Below the pieces are notes generated by a model. That model saw nothing but the letters and a program-made list of their open reading frames with translations, did no database searches and was not told the DNA's origin. Source: Candidatus Symbiopectobacterium sp. NZEC151 (GTDB lineage: Bacteria; Pseudomonadota; Gammaproteobacteria; Enterobacterales; Enterobacteriaceae). From it: a stretch of DNA of 64,000 nt. The stretch is taken from the NCBI RefSeq assembly GCF_025962655.1, contig NZ_JAGFPE010000001.1, forward strand, positions 1-64,000. Direction: 5' to 3'. The stretch's first letter is position 1. Every line of letters begins with the position of its first letter. The position numbers and the translations under genes were made by a program. Positions 46,716 through 56,394 of this stretch are shown piece by piece.

Positions 46716-46795
46716 TTTTGTTGCGCGGGATAGGCCTAATCTGAAAATCTTTGTAAATCCACGAACTTCCTGTACAGAGTGAAATGTGCTCCATA

Positions 46796-46821
46796 CTATA
46801 GTGGCGTACGCGGCACTATAG
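46796..46821 (+). promoter_or_regulatory. Inverted repeat in the polysaccharide operon leader
   Basis: The perfect 8-base arms CTATAGTG / CACTATAG flank GCGTACGCGG. The left arm overlaps TACTATA, which could serve as a -10 element. It could be an operator or a leader stem. Confidence 0.5.
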
Positions 46822-46928
46822 GGTCCTTTTCTGAAAGTTTCGCGGTTTTTTTTTCTTGACTAGCCCGTAAAAATAAATACGTACACAGGAATCATAATGT
46901 GGCCCACGGGTGGTATTCCGTATTTTAA

Positions 46929-46966
46929 CAGCACGTTGGCGGCTATGAGCCAAGGGCGGTAGCGTG
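46929..46966 (+). promoter_or_regulatory. JUMPStart element with RfaH ops site
   Basis: A 38-base JUMPStart-type sequence ending in the exact ops element GGCGGTAGCGTG (46955-46966), 40 bases before the first gene. RfaH is recruited to paused RNA polymerase at ops and prevents early termination in long polysaccharide operons. Confidence 0.95.
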
Positions 46967-47006
46967 CCTGGTGCGAAGTAACTTCACGGTTGATGATGGT
47001 GCAAAA

Positions 47007-48095
47007 ATGCAAGAAATTACGGTTATCTTTATAAGCGCTTTTATTGCGCTTTTTCTGGCAAGAAAAACGGCAATAAAAGTAGGGTTAGTTGATAAACCGA
47101 ACTCGCGCAAAAAACACCGCGGGCATATTCCCCTGGTGGGAGGCGTTTCTATTTATCTCGCCCTCTGGATCCTCTATGCCCTTCATCCTGAATGGCTCCC
47201 TGATTTTTCCCTCTATATGGTCTGCGCCAGCGCATTACTTTTCGTCGGCGTGCTGGACGACCGCTTCGATCTCCCTGTTATGCCTCGTATCTTCCTGCAA
47301 GCGCTGGTGGCCAGCATCATGATGTATTCCGGGCTTCACCTTGCGAGCCTGGGTAACATTCTATTCGGTTATGAGCTGGTGCTGGGCTGGGCGGGCTACG
47401 CGGTGACGCTGCTCGCGGTCTGGGGCGCTATCAATGCTTTCAACATGGTCGATGGCATCGATGGCTTACTGGGCGCACTCTCTTGTGTCACTTTTGGTGC
47501 GCTTGCTGTGATGTTTTATCTGGATGGTGAGCATGAACTGGCGCAGTGGAGTTTATGCCTGTTAGCTGCATCCATTCCTTATATTCTTCTCAATCTTGGT
47601 ATCCCCTGGGGACAAAAATTCAAAGTCTTTATGGGCGATGCTGGCAGCACCTTGATTGGTTTCACCGTTATCTGGTTGCTGATTGTTGCCACGCAAGGGC
47701 ATGACGCTGTAATACGCCCTGTGACCGCATTATGGTTTATCGCCGTGCCGTTGATGGACATGGTCACCATTATGACACGTCGCATTCGCCGTGGCGACAG
47801 TCCCTTCAAGCCCGATCGCGAGCATCTTCATCATATTTTACTGCGTGCTGGGCTGGGACCGCGTCAAACCCTGTTAGTCATTGTTGGCGTAGCGTTTATG
47901 TTTGCGCTGGTAGGAATTATTGGTGAGCGTGCAGGAATCAGAGAGTCTGTTATGCTTAGCCTGTTTTTACTAGCATTCGTCGGCTATTTCTGGTCAATTA
48001 CCCGGGTATGGCGCTTGCTGACGTGGACCCGCCGTGGTAGCGGTCAGTCTGGGCATGTGCACGGCAAAGTAAGCCAAACGCCACTGAACAAGTAA
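47007..48095 (+). CDS. WecA-like undecaprenyl-phosphate GlcNAc-1-phosphate transferase
   Basis: A 362-residue integral membrane protein with about 11 spans of the WecA/TagO family. The hallmark motifs are present in order: DDR (VGVLDDRFDLP), NAFNMVDGIDGLLG, KVFMGDAGSTLIGF and EHLHHILLRAG. It would attach GlcNAc-1-phosphate to the lipid carrier and start the repeat unit. A GTG at 46971 could extend the N terminus by 12 residues; 47007 is the first ATG, but its ribosome site is weak. Its position as first gene after JUMPStart, plus a gnu homologue downstream, supports this role. The chromosomal ECA wecA would be a separate gene. Confidence 0.92.
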   Translation: MQEITVIFISAFIALFLARKTAIKVGLVDKPNSRKKHRGHIPLVGGVSIYLALWILYALHPEWLPDFSLYMVCASALLFVGVLDDRFDLPVMPRIFLQALVASIMMYSGLHLASLGNILFGYELVLGWAGYAVTLLAVWGAINAFNMVDGIDGLLGALSCVTFGALAVMFYLDGEHELAQWSLCLLAASIPYILLNLGIPWGQKFKVFMGDAGSTLIGFTVIWLLIVATQGHDAVIRPVTALWFIAVPLMDMVTIMTRRIRRGDSPFKPDREHLHHILLRAGLGPRQTLLVIVGVAFMFALVGIIGERAGIRESVMLSLFLLAFVGYFWSITRVWRLLTWTRRGSGQSGHVHGKVSQTPLNK

Positions 48096-48209
48096 ATTAC
48101 CCGTTTTTACAGCCGTAACTCATGGAATCAATAGCACCCGAATTCTTTATGATAGAGGCAGAGGATCGGCGGCGACTTATAACTTATTAAAAGTGATGGC
48201 ATAAACAGG

Positions 48210-49346
48210 ATGATAGCTTACAAAAGAAAAGTGATACCGTTGATGGTGTCTGCCGTGTTGCTGAGCGGTTGTACCATTTTTCCTGGTTCGCATTTGACGA
48301 CCAGCGGCAAAGAAGTGATTAAACAACAGGATGCAGATTTCAACATCAGTAAACTGGTTAACGTTTACCCGATGACACCTTACCTGATTGAGAAAATGCG
48401 AGCAAAACCGCTGGTAGCCCAGACTAACTCTGCATTGGATCGTGAACTGCAAAGCTACGAATACCTGATTGGCGTGGGTGATGTGTTGATGGTTACCGTT
48501 TGGGATCACCCCGAATTGACGACACCCGCAGGGACGTATCGCACCGCAGCAGACACCGGTAACTGGGTACATTCTGATGGCACTATCTTCTACCCATATA
48601 TTGGCAAAGTGAAAGTGGCGGGGAAAACCGTCACTCAGGTGCGTGAGGAGATCATGGGCCGCCTGGCGCAGTATATAGAATCGCCTCAGGTTGAAATCAG
48701 TATTGCGGCGTTCCGTTCGCAAAAAGTGTATGTCTCTGGGGAAGTGGCAACTTCCGGCCAACAGGCCGTCACTAACGTGCCGCTCACTATTCTGGATGCC
48801 ATCAATAAAGCGGGTGGGCTGACGGAAAACGCCGACTGGCGTAACGTGGTGCTGACGCACAACGGGCAGGAAAAACGCATTTCCCTCCAGGCGCTGATGC
48901 AAAACGGCGACCTGTCTCAGAACCAACTTCTCTACCCTGGCGATATCCTTTATGTGCCGCGTAACGACGGCCTGAAGGTGTTTGTGATGGGGGAAGTGAA
49001 AAAGCAAAGCACCCTGAAGATGGACCGCAGCGGTATGACGCTCACCGAAGCGTTAGGCAATGCGGAAGGGATGGATCAGGCCATGTCTGATGCCACCGGT
49101 GTGTTTGTTATCCGTCCGCTGCGTGGCTCACAAGGCCCGAAACTGGCTGATATTTATCAGCTCAATACCGCTGATGCCACTGCGCTGGTGATGGGTACCG
49201 AGTTCCAGTTACAGCCCTATGATGTGGTCTACGTTACCACTGCACCGATTGTGCGTTGGAACCGCGTTGTAACACAATTGGTGCCGACCATCTCCGGCTT
49301 CAACGACCTGACCGAAGGCGCATTGCGTATTCGCACCTGGCCGTAA
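48210..49346 (+). CDS. wza: Polysaccharide export outer-membrane lipoprotein Wza
   Basis: A 378-residue lipoprotein with signal peptide and lipobox LLSGC (lipidated Cys21), nearly colinear with E. coli Wza (379). The polysaccharide-export domain includes [26 protein letters not shown]. The C-terminal amphipathic helix that forms the outer-membrane octameric pore is at about 345-378. It exports the polymer in concert with Wzc. AGG directly precedes the ATG. Confidence 0.97.
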   Translation: MIAYKRKVIPLMVSAVLLSGCTIFPGSHLTTSGKEVIKQQDADFNISKLVNVYPMTPYLIEKMRAKPLVAQTNSALDRELQSYEYLIGVGDVLMVTVWDHPELTTPAGTYRTAADTGNWVHSDGTIFYPYIGKVKVAGKTVTQVREEIMGRLAQYIESPQVEISIAAFRSQKVYVSGEVATSGQQAVTNVPLTILDAINKAGGLTENADWRNVVLTHNGQEKRISLQALMQNGDLSQNQLLYPGDILYVPRNDGLKVFVMGEVKKQSTLKMDRSGMTLTEALGNAEGMDQAMSDATGVFVIRPLRGSQGPKLADIYQLNTADATALVMGTEFQLQPYDVVYVTTAPIVRWNRVVTQLVPTISGFNDLTEGALRIRTWP

Positions 49347-49372
49347 CCGTTCACTGATACGCGAAGAACGTC

Positions 49373-49807
49373 ATGTTTGATTCCATTTTAGTGGTATGCG
49401 TAGGCAATATCTGCCGCTCCCCAACCGGGGAGCGGTTGTTAAAACAGCTATTGCCGAGCAAAAGAATTGCCTCCGCAGGGCTGGGCGCGTTAGTGGAGCA
49501 TGCTGCGGATAACACCGCCAGTGACGTGGCCAGTGCGCACGGCCTTTCACTGGAAGGGCACTCAGCCCAGCAACTTACCAAATCCTTGTGCAGAGAATAT
49601 GACCTGATTTTGGTGATGGAAAAAGGCCACATCGATGCCGTGGGGCGCATGGCTCCGGAAGTGCGTGGCAAGACCATGTTGTTTGGCCACTGGCTGAACC
49701 AGCGAGAAATTGCTGACCCTTATCGCAAAAGCCGTGAGGCTTTTGAATTTGTTTATTTGCAATTAGAGCAGTCGGCCCAAAAATGGGCGCAGGCTTTAAA
49801 TCGATAA
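49373..49807 (+). CDS. wzb: Low-molecular-weight protein-tyrosine phosphatase Wzb
   Basis: A 144-residue phosphatase with the P-loop C-X5-R at Cys9-Arg15 (CVGNICRSPTGER) and the general acid Asp in ADPYRKSREAFE. It dephosphorylates the tyrosine-rich tail of Wzc, which cycles during polymer export. It lies 26 bases after wza and 15 before wzc. Confidence 0.97.
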   Translation: MFDSILVVCVGNICRSPTGERLLKQLLPSKRIASAGLGALVEHAADNTASDVASAHGLSLEGHSAQQLTKSLCREYDLILVMEKGHIDAVGRMAPEVRGKTMLFGHWLNQREIADPYRKSREAFEFVYLQLEQSAQKWAQALNR

Positions 49808-49822
49808 TTTTCAGAGAAACCG

Positions 49823-52000
49823 ATGGCAGAGAAAAATTCAGTGAAAACATCTGAAATTGATCGTTCAGATGAGATTGATTTGGGGCGATTGCTTGGAACC
49901 CTGCTAGATAATCGTTGGCTAATAATTGGTGTGACGGCGCTGTTTACCATTGTTGGTATTGCTTATGCCATGCTGGCTACACCGATTTATAAAGCGGATG
50001 CGCTGATTCAAGTGGAGCAAAGCGGTGGCGATTCTTTGATAAAAGATATCTCCAGCATGTTGCCGGATGCTAAGCCACAATCAGCTGCTGAAATTGAGTT
50101 AATTAAATCGCGTATGGTAATGGGGAAAACCATTAACGATCTGGCGTTGGATATTGATGTACGTCAGAAGTATTTTCCTCTCGTTGGGCGAGGCGTTGCG
50201 CGGTTAACGGGTGCTGAGCCGGGTAAAATCGCCATTTCACGTTTAGATGTACCTGAAAGTTGGCAAGATGAAGTGATTACGCTCGAGGTGCTCGATAACC
50301 AAAGTTATCGTATATCGGGCGGTGACACACTCAGCTTTGATGGCAAAGTTGGTCAAGTAGAAAGCCATAACAGCATTGAAATACTGGTCAGTGATATTGA
50401 AGCTGAAAAAGGGACGGTTTTCCGAATGAGAAAGCTCAATCCTTTAACGGCCATCAATAGTTTGTTGGACGATTTTACCGTCGCAGACAAAGGGAAAGAC
50501 ACTGGTGTGTTAGGTTTAAGTCTGGAAGGTACCGATCCGACGTTAACCACTAAAGTTTTAAACAGTGTTAGCCAAAACTATTTGCAGCAGAATGTAGAGC
50601 GTAAATCAGAAGAGGCGGCGCGCAGCCTTGAATTTTTAAAAGAGCAATTGCCGAATATCCGTGGCCAGTTAAATGATGCAGAAAATAAATTAAATACCTT
50701 CCGCCAGCAGAATGACTCAGTAGATTTATCCTTGGAAGCTAAAGCGGTATTAGACACCATGGTGTCTGTTGAATCTCAGCTTAATGAATTGACGTTTAAA
50801 GAAGCTGAAATTTCAAAGTTATATACCCGTGAGCATCCAGCTTATCGCGCCTTGATGGAAAAACGAAAAACCTTACAACAAGAGCGCGATAAAATTAACA
50901 AACGTGTAGGGGCTATGCCGAAAACGCAGCAAGAAGTCTTGCGTTTAACACGTGATGTTCAATCTGGGCAAGAAGTTTACATGCAGTTGCTGAATAAGCA
51001 GCAAGAGTTAAGCATTAATAAAGCCAGCACGGTTGGTAATGTGCGTATTATCGATAAAGCCGTTGTTCAGCCCAAACCTGTTAAGCCTAAAAAACCATTA
51101 ATTGTTCTGTTAGCAATGATTTTGGGTGGGATGATATCTACTGCATTTGTGATTCTGAAAACCTTGCTACATAAAGGCATCGAAAGCCCTGAACAGCTTG
51201 AAGAGTTGGGCATTAACGTTTATGCCAGCGTCCCCCTCTCTGAATGGCAACAGAAGAAAGATAAGGCCTTGTTGTCGAAGGGTAAGAAAAACAATACCCG
51301 TTCTACTGAATTGCTAGCCATTGGCAACCCTGCCGACTTAGCCATTGAAGCCATCCGTAGCCTGCGCACCAGCCTGCACTTTGCGATGATGGAAGCTAAA
51401 AACAATGTGCTGATGATCTCGGGTGCTAGTCCCTCCATTGGTAAAACCTTTATCAGTGCTAACCTGGGAGCGGTAATTTCACAAGCAGGTCAGCGAGTGT
51501 TAATTATCGACTGCGATATGCGCAAAGGCTATGCCCATGAACTGATGGGCGTGCAAAGCAACAATGGTCTTTCTGATATCCTTTCAGGGCAGATACAAGC
51601 AAAAGATGCGGTGCGAAAAACGCATATGGAGGGCATGGATTTTATCCCTAGAGGGCAAGTTCCTCCGAATCCTTCAGAGTTGTTAATGCATAGCCGCTTT
51701 GCTGAGTTTATTAAGTGGACGGCAGAAAATTATGATTTGGTGCTACTCGATACACCGCCGATTCTGGCAGTAACAGATGCTGCTATTATCAGCCGCCATG
51801 CAGGAACATCACTGCTGGTTGCACGTTTTGAAATGAATACGGTGAAAGAAATTGAAGTGAGTATCCGCCGCTTTGAGCAAAATGGTGCTGAGATTAAAGG
51901 TGTGATTCTTAACGCCATTGTTAAACGTGCCGCCAGTTATTATGGGTATGGTAATTATCATTATTATACTTATGATTATAAATCAGAAAAAAATAAATAA
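49823..52000 (+). CDS. wzc: Polysaccharide co-polymerase and tyrosine autokinase Wzc
   Basis: A 725-residue bacterial tyrosine kinase. Membrane helices at about 30-50 and 425-445 enclose a large periplasmic Wzz-like coiled-coil domain. The cytoplasmic kinase has Walker A in GASPSIGKTFISANLG, Walker A' VLIIDCDMRKG and Walker B LVLLDTPPIL. The C-terminal autophosphorylation cluster is YYGYGNYHYYTYDY. It controls chain length and export with Wza. Codon use becomes more AT-rich toward the 3' end, before the foreign block. Confidence 0.97.
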   Translation: MAEKNSVKTSEIDRSDEIDLGRLLGTLLDNRWLIIGVTALFTIVGIAYAMLATPIYKADALIQVEQSGGDSLIKDISSMLPDAKPQSAAEIELIKSRMVMGKTINDLALDIDVRQKYFPLVGRGVARLTGAEPGKIAISRLDVPESWQDEVITLEVLDNQSYRISGGDTLSFDGKVGQVESHNSIEILVSDIEAEKGTVFRMRKLNPLTAINSLLDDFTVADKGKDTGVLGLSLEGTDPTLTTKVLNSVSQNYLQQNVERKSEEAARSLEFLKEQLPNIRGQLNDAENKLNTFRQQNDSVDLSLEAKAVLDTMVSVESQLNELTFKEAEISKLYTREHPAYRALMEKRKTLQQERDKINKRVGAMPKTQQEVLRLTRDVQSGQEVYMQLLNKQQELSINKASTVGNVRIIDKAVVQPKPVKPKKPLIVLLAMILGGMISTAFVILKTLLHKGIESPEQLEELGINVYASVPLSEWQQKKDKALLSKGKKNNTRSTELLAIGNPADLAIEAIRSLRTSLHFAMMEAKNNVLMISGASPSIGKTFISANLGAVISQAGQRVLIIDCDMRKGYAHELMGVQSNNGLSDILSGQIQAKDAVRKTHMEGMDFIPRGQVPPNPSELLMHSRFAEFIKWTAENYDLVLLDTPPILAVTDAAIISRHAGTSLLVARFEMNTVKEIEVSIRRFEQNGAEIKGVILNAIVKRAASYYGYGNYHYYTYDYKSEKNK

Positions 52001-52032
52001 ATTAGCGTTAATAATTGTTGATACTATTCTAG

Positions 52033-52053
52033 GCCGGGCGACGTCCGGCTTTT
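52033..52053 (+). terminator. Terminator-like hairpin between wzc and the sugar genes
   Basis: GCCGG / CCGGC with a 7-base loop is followed by TTTT, 32 bases past the wzc stop in a 195-base gap. Its position splits export genes from repeat-unit genes and may attenuate the operon, with RfaH reducing the effect. Confidence 0.65.
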
Positions 52054-52195
52054 CTATTATTGAATTTATAATTTTATTGATGCGCGCATCAATACTGTAT
52101 CCTTTATACATCATACTGCTGATAATTAGTAATGCATCTAATTTATAACAGTTCTAATTCTTGAGTGTATTGACTGATAGTAATGGAGTATTCTC

Positions 52196-52621
52196 ATGCA
52201 TATAAAACTTATCCCATTGCAAACACATGGCGATGAACGTGGCGCCTTGATCTCTCTTGAAGAGGGTAAAAACATTCCTTTTAGTATTAAGCGAGTTTAT
52301 TATTTATTCAAAACCAAGGAAGGGGTGCGCAGAGGTTTTCACGCTCATAAAGTTTTGAAGCAAATAGTAGTGGCAGTAAGAGGTTCGTGTCGTTTTTTAT
52401 TAGACGATGGCTGTGAAAAAGTTGATATTTTATTGGATAATCCTGCTCAAGGGTTATTAATTGAATCATTTATATGGCGTGAAATGTACGAATTTACAGA
52501 AGACTGTGTTTTGATGGTTTTAGCTGATCAAATATATGACGAATCTGATTATATTCGTAATTATGAGGTTTTTTTAGAAAATATTGGGAGCGCCAAAAAT
52601 ACTGGGGGCGCGGATGCTTAG
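52196..52621 (+). CDS. dTDP-4-oxo-6-deoxyhexose 3,4-ketoisomerase (FdtA/QdtA-like)
   Basis: A 141-residue cupin of the WxcM-like family. His49 and His51 in RRGFHAHK match the catalytic histidines known from FdtA. It would convert dTDP-4-keto-6-deoxyglucose to the 3-keto isomer, the branch leading to 3-amino-3,6-dideoxyhexoses (Fuc3N if galacto, Qui3N if gluco). Sequence alone does not separate the two. It overlaps the next gene by 8 bases. The rmlA/rmlB genes making its precursor are not in the window. Confidence 0.88.
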   Translation: MHIKLIPLQTHGDERGALISLEEGKNIPFSIKRVYYLFKTKEGVRRGFHAHKVLKQIVVAVRGSCRFLLDDGCEKVDILLDNPAQGLLIESFIWREMYEFTEDCVLMVLADQIYDESDYIRNYEVFLENIGSAKNTGGADA

Positions 52622-53060
52622 TTTAGTTAAATATGATGATGAATTTCTTGAACTCAGCTGGTTTTGGTTGAATGATTTAGAGATAAAAAACTTAACAATG
52701 ACCCCGGATTTTACTCGAGAACAACAAAAAAATTTTTATAATACTCTTGGTGCGCGAGGCGATTATAAAATTTATGGAGTCGTTTATGATGGACATAAAA
52801 TAGGGGCTGCTGGAATAAAAAATATAGAAGGTACTACCGGAGAGTATTGGGGATATATCGGGGATAAATCCTATTGGGGAAGAGGGATTGGAACTACTTT
52901 AATAAAAGAAATTATTCAAGTAGCTCAAAGAGATGGAATGAAAAAATTAACCTTAAAAGTTTTTTCAACAAATCAAAGAGCATTTTTTTTATATAAAAAA
53001 TGCGGGTTTGTAGTAGATGGTTTGGATAACGGTATTTATAAAATGTATATCGGTGTATGA
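52614..53060 (+). CDS. GNAT-family N-acyltransferase
   Basis: A 148-residue GNAT-fold protein with the acyl-CoA loop in YWGRGIGTTLIKEI (about 85-100) and the conserved end NQRAFFLYKKCGFVVDG. Position between an FdtA-like isomerase and an FdtB-like aminotransferase suggests it N-acylates the new amino sugar, taking the place of the left-handed-helix acetyltransferase FdtC/QdtC. The start at 52614 follows GGGGGCG and overlaps the preceding stop; an upstream frame start is unlikely. Confidence 0.83.
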   Translation: MLSLVKYDDEFLELSWFWLNDLEIKNLTMTPDFTREQQKNFYNTLGARGDYKIYGVVYDGHKIGAAGIKNIEGTTGEYWGYIGDKSYWGRGIGTTLIKEIIQVAQRDGMKKLTLKVFSTNQRAFFLYKKCGFVVDGLDNGIYKMYIGV

Positions 53061-54001
53061 GCATGCAATTATCGAAGTTGACGGAAGTAAATTTTTGCGA
53101 TTGGGATAAAGTTGTCGACTCATCAAAAAATGGTGTCTTTCTATTCAAAATTGATTTTTTTAAGTATCATGAAGAAAAATTCAATGATGAATCACTTATT
53201 ATTTATAAAAAAAATAAACCAGTCGCAATCTTCCCCGCTAATGGCATAAGTGATGTGTTATATACGCACTCTGGGCTCACTTATGGAGGGCTGGTTTATG
53301 GTCAGGACCTGCATGCAAAAGATGTAATATTAATATTCCAGAGCTTACGGTTGTATTATAAAGACAAGGGCTATAAGAAAATAATTTATAAGTTAATTCC
53401 GTCTATTTTTAGAAATTATCCGTCTGATGAAGATGTATACGCTTTATTTATTAATAAGACCTCATTGATAAGGCGAGATTTGTCATCAGTAATTGAGCTG
53501 AAAAACAGACCTAAATTTTCAGACTCTAGGAAAAACACGATTCAAAAAGCAAAAAAAAATAACGTAATAATTAATTTGTCTGCTGATTTTGCTAGTTTCC
53601 ATTTATTGTTAAGTTCTGTTTTAGCTAAATTTGGTGCGCAGCCAGTACATTCAGCTGAAGAGCTAATACTATTAGCTTCTCGATTCCCTAACAATATTAA
53701 TTTATACACAGCTAAAAAAGATGAAGAAATCATTGCCGGATGCTTGGTTTTTGATTTTGGATGTGTAGTGCATACTCAGTATCTGGCTTCTAGCCCCGAG
53801 GGACGCACTCTAGGTGCATTAGATTACTTACTAGCGACGTTGATTCAGCAAGTGTATCAAGAAAAAAAGTATTTTAGTTTTGGAATATCTACAGAACAAA
53901 GTGGAACTTTTTTGAATGAAGGCCTAATTGCCCAAAAAGAAGGGTTTGGTGGAAGAGGTATTGTTCATGATTTTTACGAATGGGATTTAAGTAATGATTG
54001 A
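53057..54001 (+). CDS. FemAB-like/GNAT acyltransferase
   Basis: A 314-residue protein of the FemAB-like (Acetyltransf_6) type: two GNAT-like halves (about 1-150 and 155-310), with [17 protein letters not shown] in the connecting region and [26 protein letters not shown] in the second. Relatives transfer aminoacyl or acyl groups to sugars or peptides. Its place within the amino-sugar genes and overlaps at both ends point to an acyl or aminoacyl modification of the same sugar; this is inference and the donor is unknown. Very AT-rich codons mark foreign origin. Confidence 0.75.
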   Translation: MSMQLSKLTEVNFCDWDKVVDSSKNGVFLFKIDFFKYHEEKFNDESLIIYKKNKPVAIFPANGISDVLYTHSGLTYGGLVYGQDLHAKDVILIFQSLRLYYKDKGYKKIIYKLIPSIFRNYPSDEDVYALFINKTSLIRRDLSSVIELKNRPKFSDSRKNTIQKAKKNNVIINLSADFASFHLLLSSVLAKFGAQPVHSAEELILLASRFPNNINLYTAKKDEEIIAGCLVFDFGCVVHTQYLASSPEGRTLGALDYLLATLIQQVYQEKKYFSFGISTEQSGTFLNEGLIAQKEGFGGRGIVHDFYEWDLSND

Positions 54002-55106
54002 TTTTTTGAATCTAAAAGATGTAAATGCAGTATACAAAGAAGAGTTAATTGCTGTTGCTGAACGCATTATTTCATCTGGATGGTTTATCGCCGGGAAGGA
54101 ATTAGAACTCTTTGAGAAAGAGTTCTCTAACTATTGTGGCGTTAAACATGCAATCGGTGTAGCCAATGGGCTAGATGCTTTGATCCTCACTCTTCGTGCG
54201 TGGAAAGAACTTGGAAAGCTGAAAGCTGGTGATGAAGTTATTGTCCAGGCAAACACATATATCGCTTCTATATTGTCAATTACTGAAAACGATTTAGTTC
54301 CAGTACTTGTTGAACCTGATTTTGATACTTATAACATATCTTATGAGGGGGTTAAGAGTGCAATCACTAAAAAAACTCGTGTTATCCTTCCTGTTCATCT
54401 ATATGGACGGATTTCTCCGATGTTGGAAATCATGGAGTTGGCAAAGGAGCATGATTTATTAGTTCTTGAAGATTGTGCTCAGGCTCATGGTGCGATGTCC
54501 GAAGGGATCAAGGTTGGCGCTTGGGGTGATGCGGCGGCTTTTAGTTTTTATCCAGGAAAAAATTTAGGTGCTCTGGGTGATGCTGGTGCAATAACTACAA
54601 ATGACGATGAATTAGCCCAAGTACTCCGAGCTGTTAGAAATTATGGTTCACATAGGAAATACGAAAATTTATATCAGGGTGTCAATAGCCGCCTTGATGA
54701 ATTACAAGCAGCATTTCTTTCTGTAAAATTGAAACATTTGGATAAAGCTAATTTGCGAAGGCAAGAAATTGCTAATAAGTACATTGGTAATATTAAAAAT
54801 GACTTGGTTTCGCTACCCAGCTTGCCAAAGTCAAACACTGAGCATGTCTGGCATCTTTTTGTTATAAGATGTGAAAATAGATATAATTTAAAATGCCATC
54901 TCTCTGAAAGAGGCATAGAGACATTGATTCATTATCCCACGCCACCACATTTACAACCAGCATATCGTAAACTTGGGTTTGAGTCTGGAGCGTTCCCAAT
55001 AACAGAGTGCATCCATCAACAGGTATTAAGTCTTCCAATGGGGCCGACTATATCGAATGACGAAGTGGAAACGGTTATTTCTGTAATCAATGAGTTTAGA
55101 GGATGA
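53994..55106 (+). CDS. dTDP-3-amino-3,6-dideoxyhexose transaminase (FdtB/QdtB-like)
   Basis: A 370-residue DegT/DnrJ/EryC1-type PLP enzyme. Lys189 in [16 protein letters not shown] forms the Schiff base; Asp160 in [11 protein letters not shown] contacts the PLP ring nitrogen. It would aminate the 3-keto sugar made by the FdtA-like isomerase, using glutamate. The start overlaps the FemAB-like gene by 8 bases, and its stop overlaps wzx, so fdtA-GNAT-FemAB-fdtB-wzx form one coupled unit. Confidence 0.92.
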   Translation: MIDFLNLKDVNAVYKEELIAVAERIISSGWFIAGKELELFEKEFSNYCGVKHAIGVANGLDALILTLRAWKELGKLKAGDEVIVQANTYIASILSITENDLVPVLVEPDFDTYNISYEGVKSAITKKTRVILPVHLYGRISPMLEIMELAKEHDLLVLEDCAQAHGAMSEGIKVGAWGDAAAFSFYPGKNLGALGDAGAITTNDDELAQVLRAVRNYGSHRKYENLYQGVNSRLDELQAAFLSVKLKHLDKANLRRQEIANKYIGNIKNDLVSLPSLPKSNTEHVWHLFVIRCENRYNLKCHLSERGIETLIHYPTPPHLQPAYRKLGFESGAFPITECIHQQVLSLPMGPTISNDEVETVISVINEFRG

Positions 55107-56353
55107 AAAAGCTACTTTCAGTCACATTTTTTAGCGCTTTACTGACATTAGTGAAAATGGGAAGTGGTTTTATCATCGCCAAAGTGGTCGCTGTTTATAC
55201 TGGACCCAGTGGAATGGCTATGTTGGGACAGATCCAAAGTATTGTTGCTAGCTTGAATGGTATAGTCAATGCGCCTGTCAGTAGTTGCATCGTTCGTTAT
55301 ACTGCGGAAAATGAAAAGCAAGGTATTAGCGCATGTAGCCCTTGGTGGAAAGCAAGTGTTTGGTGGCTTTGTTGCATTCAATTAGTAGTTATGCCCCTAG
55401 GTGTTGTATTTTCAGAACAGATTTCTTTATGGCTCCTTGGTACAGCCGATTATAAATGGCTCATATGCTCAGCGACAATTGCATTGCCTTTGGTTTCTGT
55501 AGGTACATTGATTAATTCGATCATAAATGGCTTCCAACAGTATAAGTTCTACATTGGTATAGGCGCACTTTCAAACATATTTTCATGTGTGTTGATGGTA
55601 TTTTTAATTGTATATAAAGGGATTGATGGTGCTTTATTTGCAGCCACTATTCAGGCAGCATTAATTGGCATTATATTAATGTGTTGTGCTTTGAAACAAC
55701 CATGGTTCAAATTTTGTTATTTATGGGGTAGGGTTGATAAATATCATAAAAAAAAAGTCGCTGGGTATATCCTCATGGCTGTTACTACTGCGTTAACTGC
55801 CCCTGTTGCTTTAATATTCGTTCGTCGCATCTTAGTAGAAAATGTAGGTTGGGAATATGCTGGGCATTGGCAAGCTGTATGGAAAATATCAGAAGCCTAT
55901 CTTGCTGTTATAACAATTTCATTAAGTACATATTATTTGCCTAAGCTTTCATCTTTAAAAAATAAAAAAGAAATTCGTGCTGAAATTAATAAAACTGCAT
56001 TGATGATAATTCCTGCTGTAGGGTTGATGGCCTTGGTTGTATATCTATTTAGAGATTTCGCTATAAAGATATTGTTCAGTAATGAATTTTCTGATGCTAG
56101 AAAATTATTCGCGATTCAATTAATTGGTGATGTGATAAAAATTGCGAGTTGGCTGTACGCCTATCCCATGCTATCGAGAGGTTCGACGGTATGGTATGTA
56201 TCCTCGGAAATTGTATTTTCTATTACCTTTGTAATATTAGTCTTTATTTTAGTTCCTCATTACTATACGCAAGGTGCAAATATTGCATATTTGATTAATT
56301 ATATGTTTTATTTTTTATTTCTCTATCTTAATTTGGAAAGATATGCAAAATGA
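55103..56353 (+). CDS. wzx: Lipid-linked repeat-unit flippase Wzx
   Basis: A 416-residue membrane protein of the MOP superfamily with about 12 spans, resembling O-antigen/ECA flippases (N-terminal [26 protein letters not shown] is WzxE-like). It should flip the undecaprenyl-PP-linked repeat unit to the periplasm. It overlaps fdtB by four bases. Confidence 0.9.
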   Translation: MKKLLSVTFFSALLTLVKMGSGFIIAKVVAVYTGPSGMAMLGQIQSIVASLNGIVNAPVSSCIVRYTAENEKQGISACSPWWKASVWWLCCIQLVVMPLGVVFSEQISLWLLGTADYKWLICSATIALPLVSVGTLINSIINGFQQYKFYIGIGALSNIFSCVLMVFLIVYKGIDGALFAATIQAALIGIILMCCALKQPWFKFCYLWGRVDKYHKKKVAGYILMAVTTALTAPVALIFVRRILVENVGWEYAGHWQAVWKISEAYLAVITISLSTYYLPKLSSLKNKKEIRAEINKTALMIIPAVGLMALVVYLFRDFAIKILFSNEFSDARKLFAIQLIGDVIKIASWLYAYPMLSRGSTVWYVSSEIVFSITFVILVFILVPHYYTQGANIAYLINYMFYFLFLYLNLERYAK

Positions 56354-56394
56354 ATTTTTTAAAAATATTGTTGCTGGTGCCATCTAGTGAATAA
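56350..56394 (+). CDS. 14-residue mini-ORF bridging wzx and a glycosyltransferase
   Basis: An ATG overlapping the wzx stop opens a frame encoding [14 protein letters not shown] and stops just after the GTG of the next gene. The sequence resembles the first strand of a GT4 glycosyltransferase. It may be a remnant or a translational-coupling peptide. Confidence 0.3.
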   Translation: MNFLKILLLVPSSE

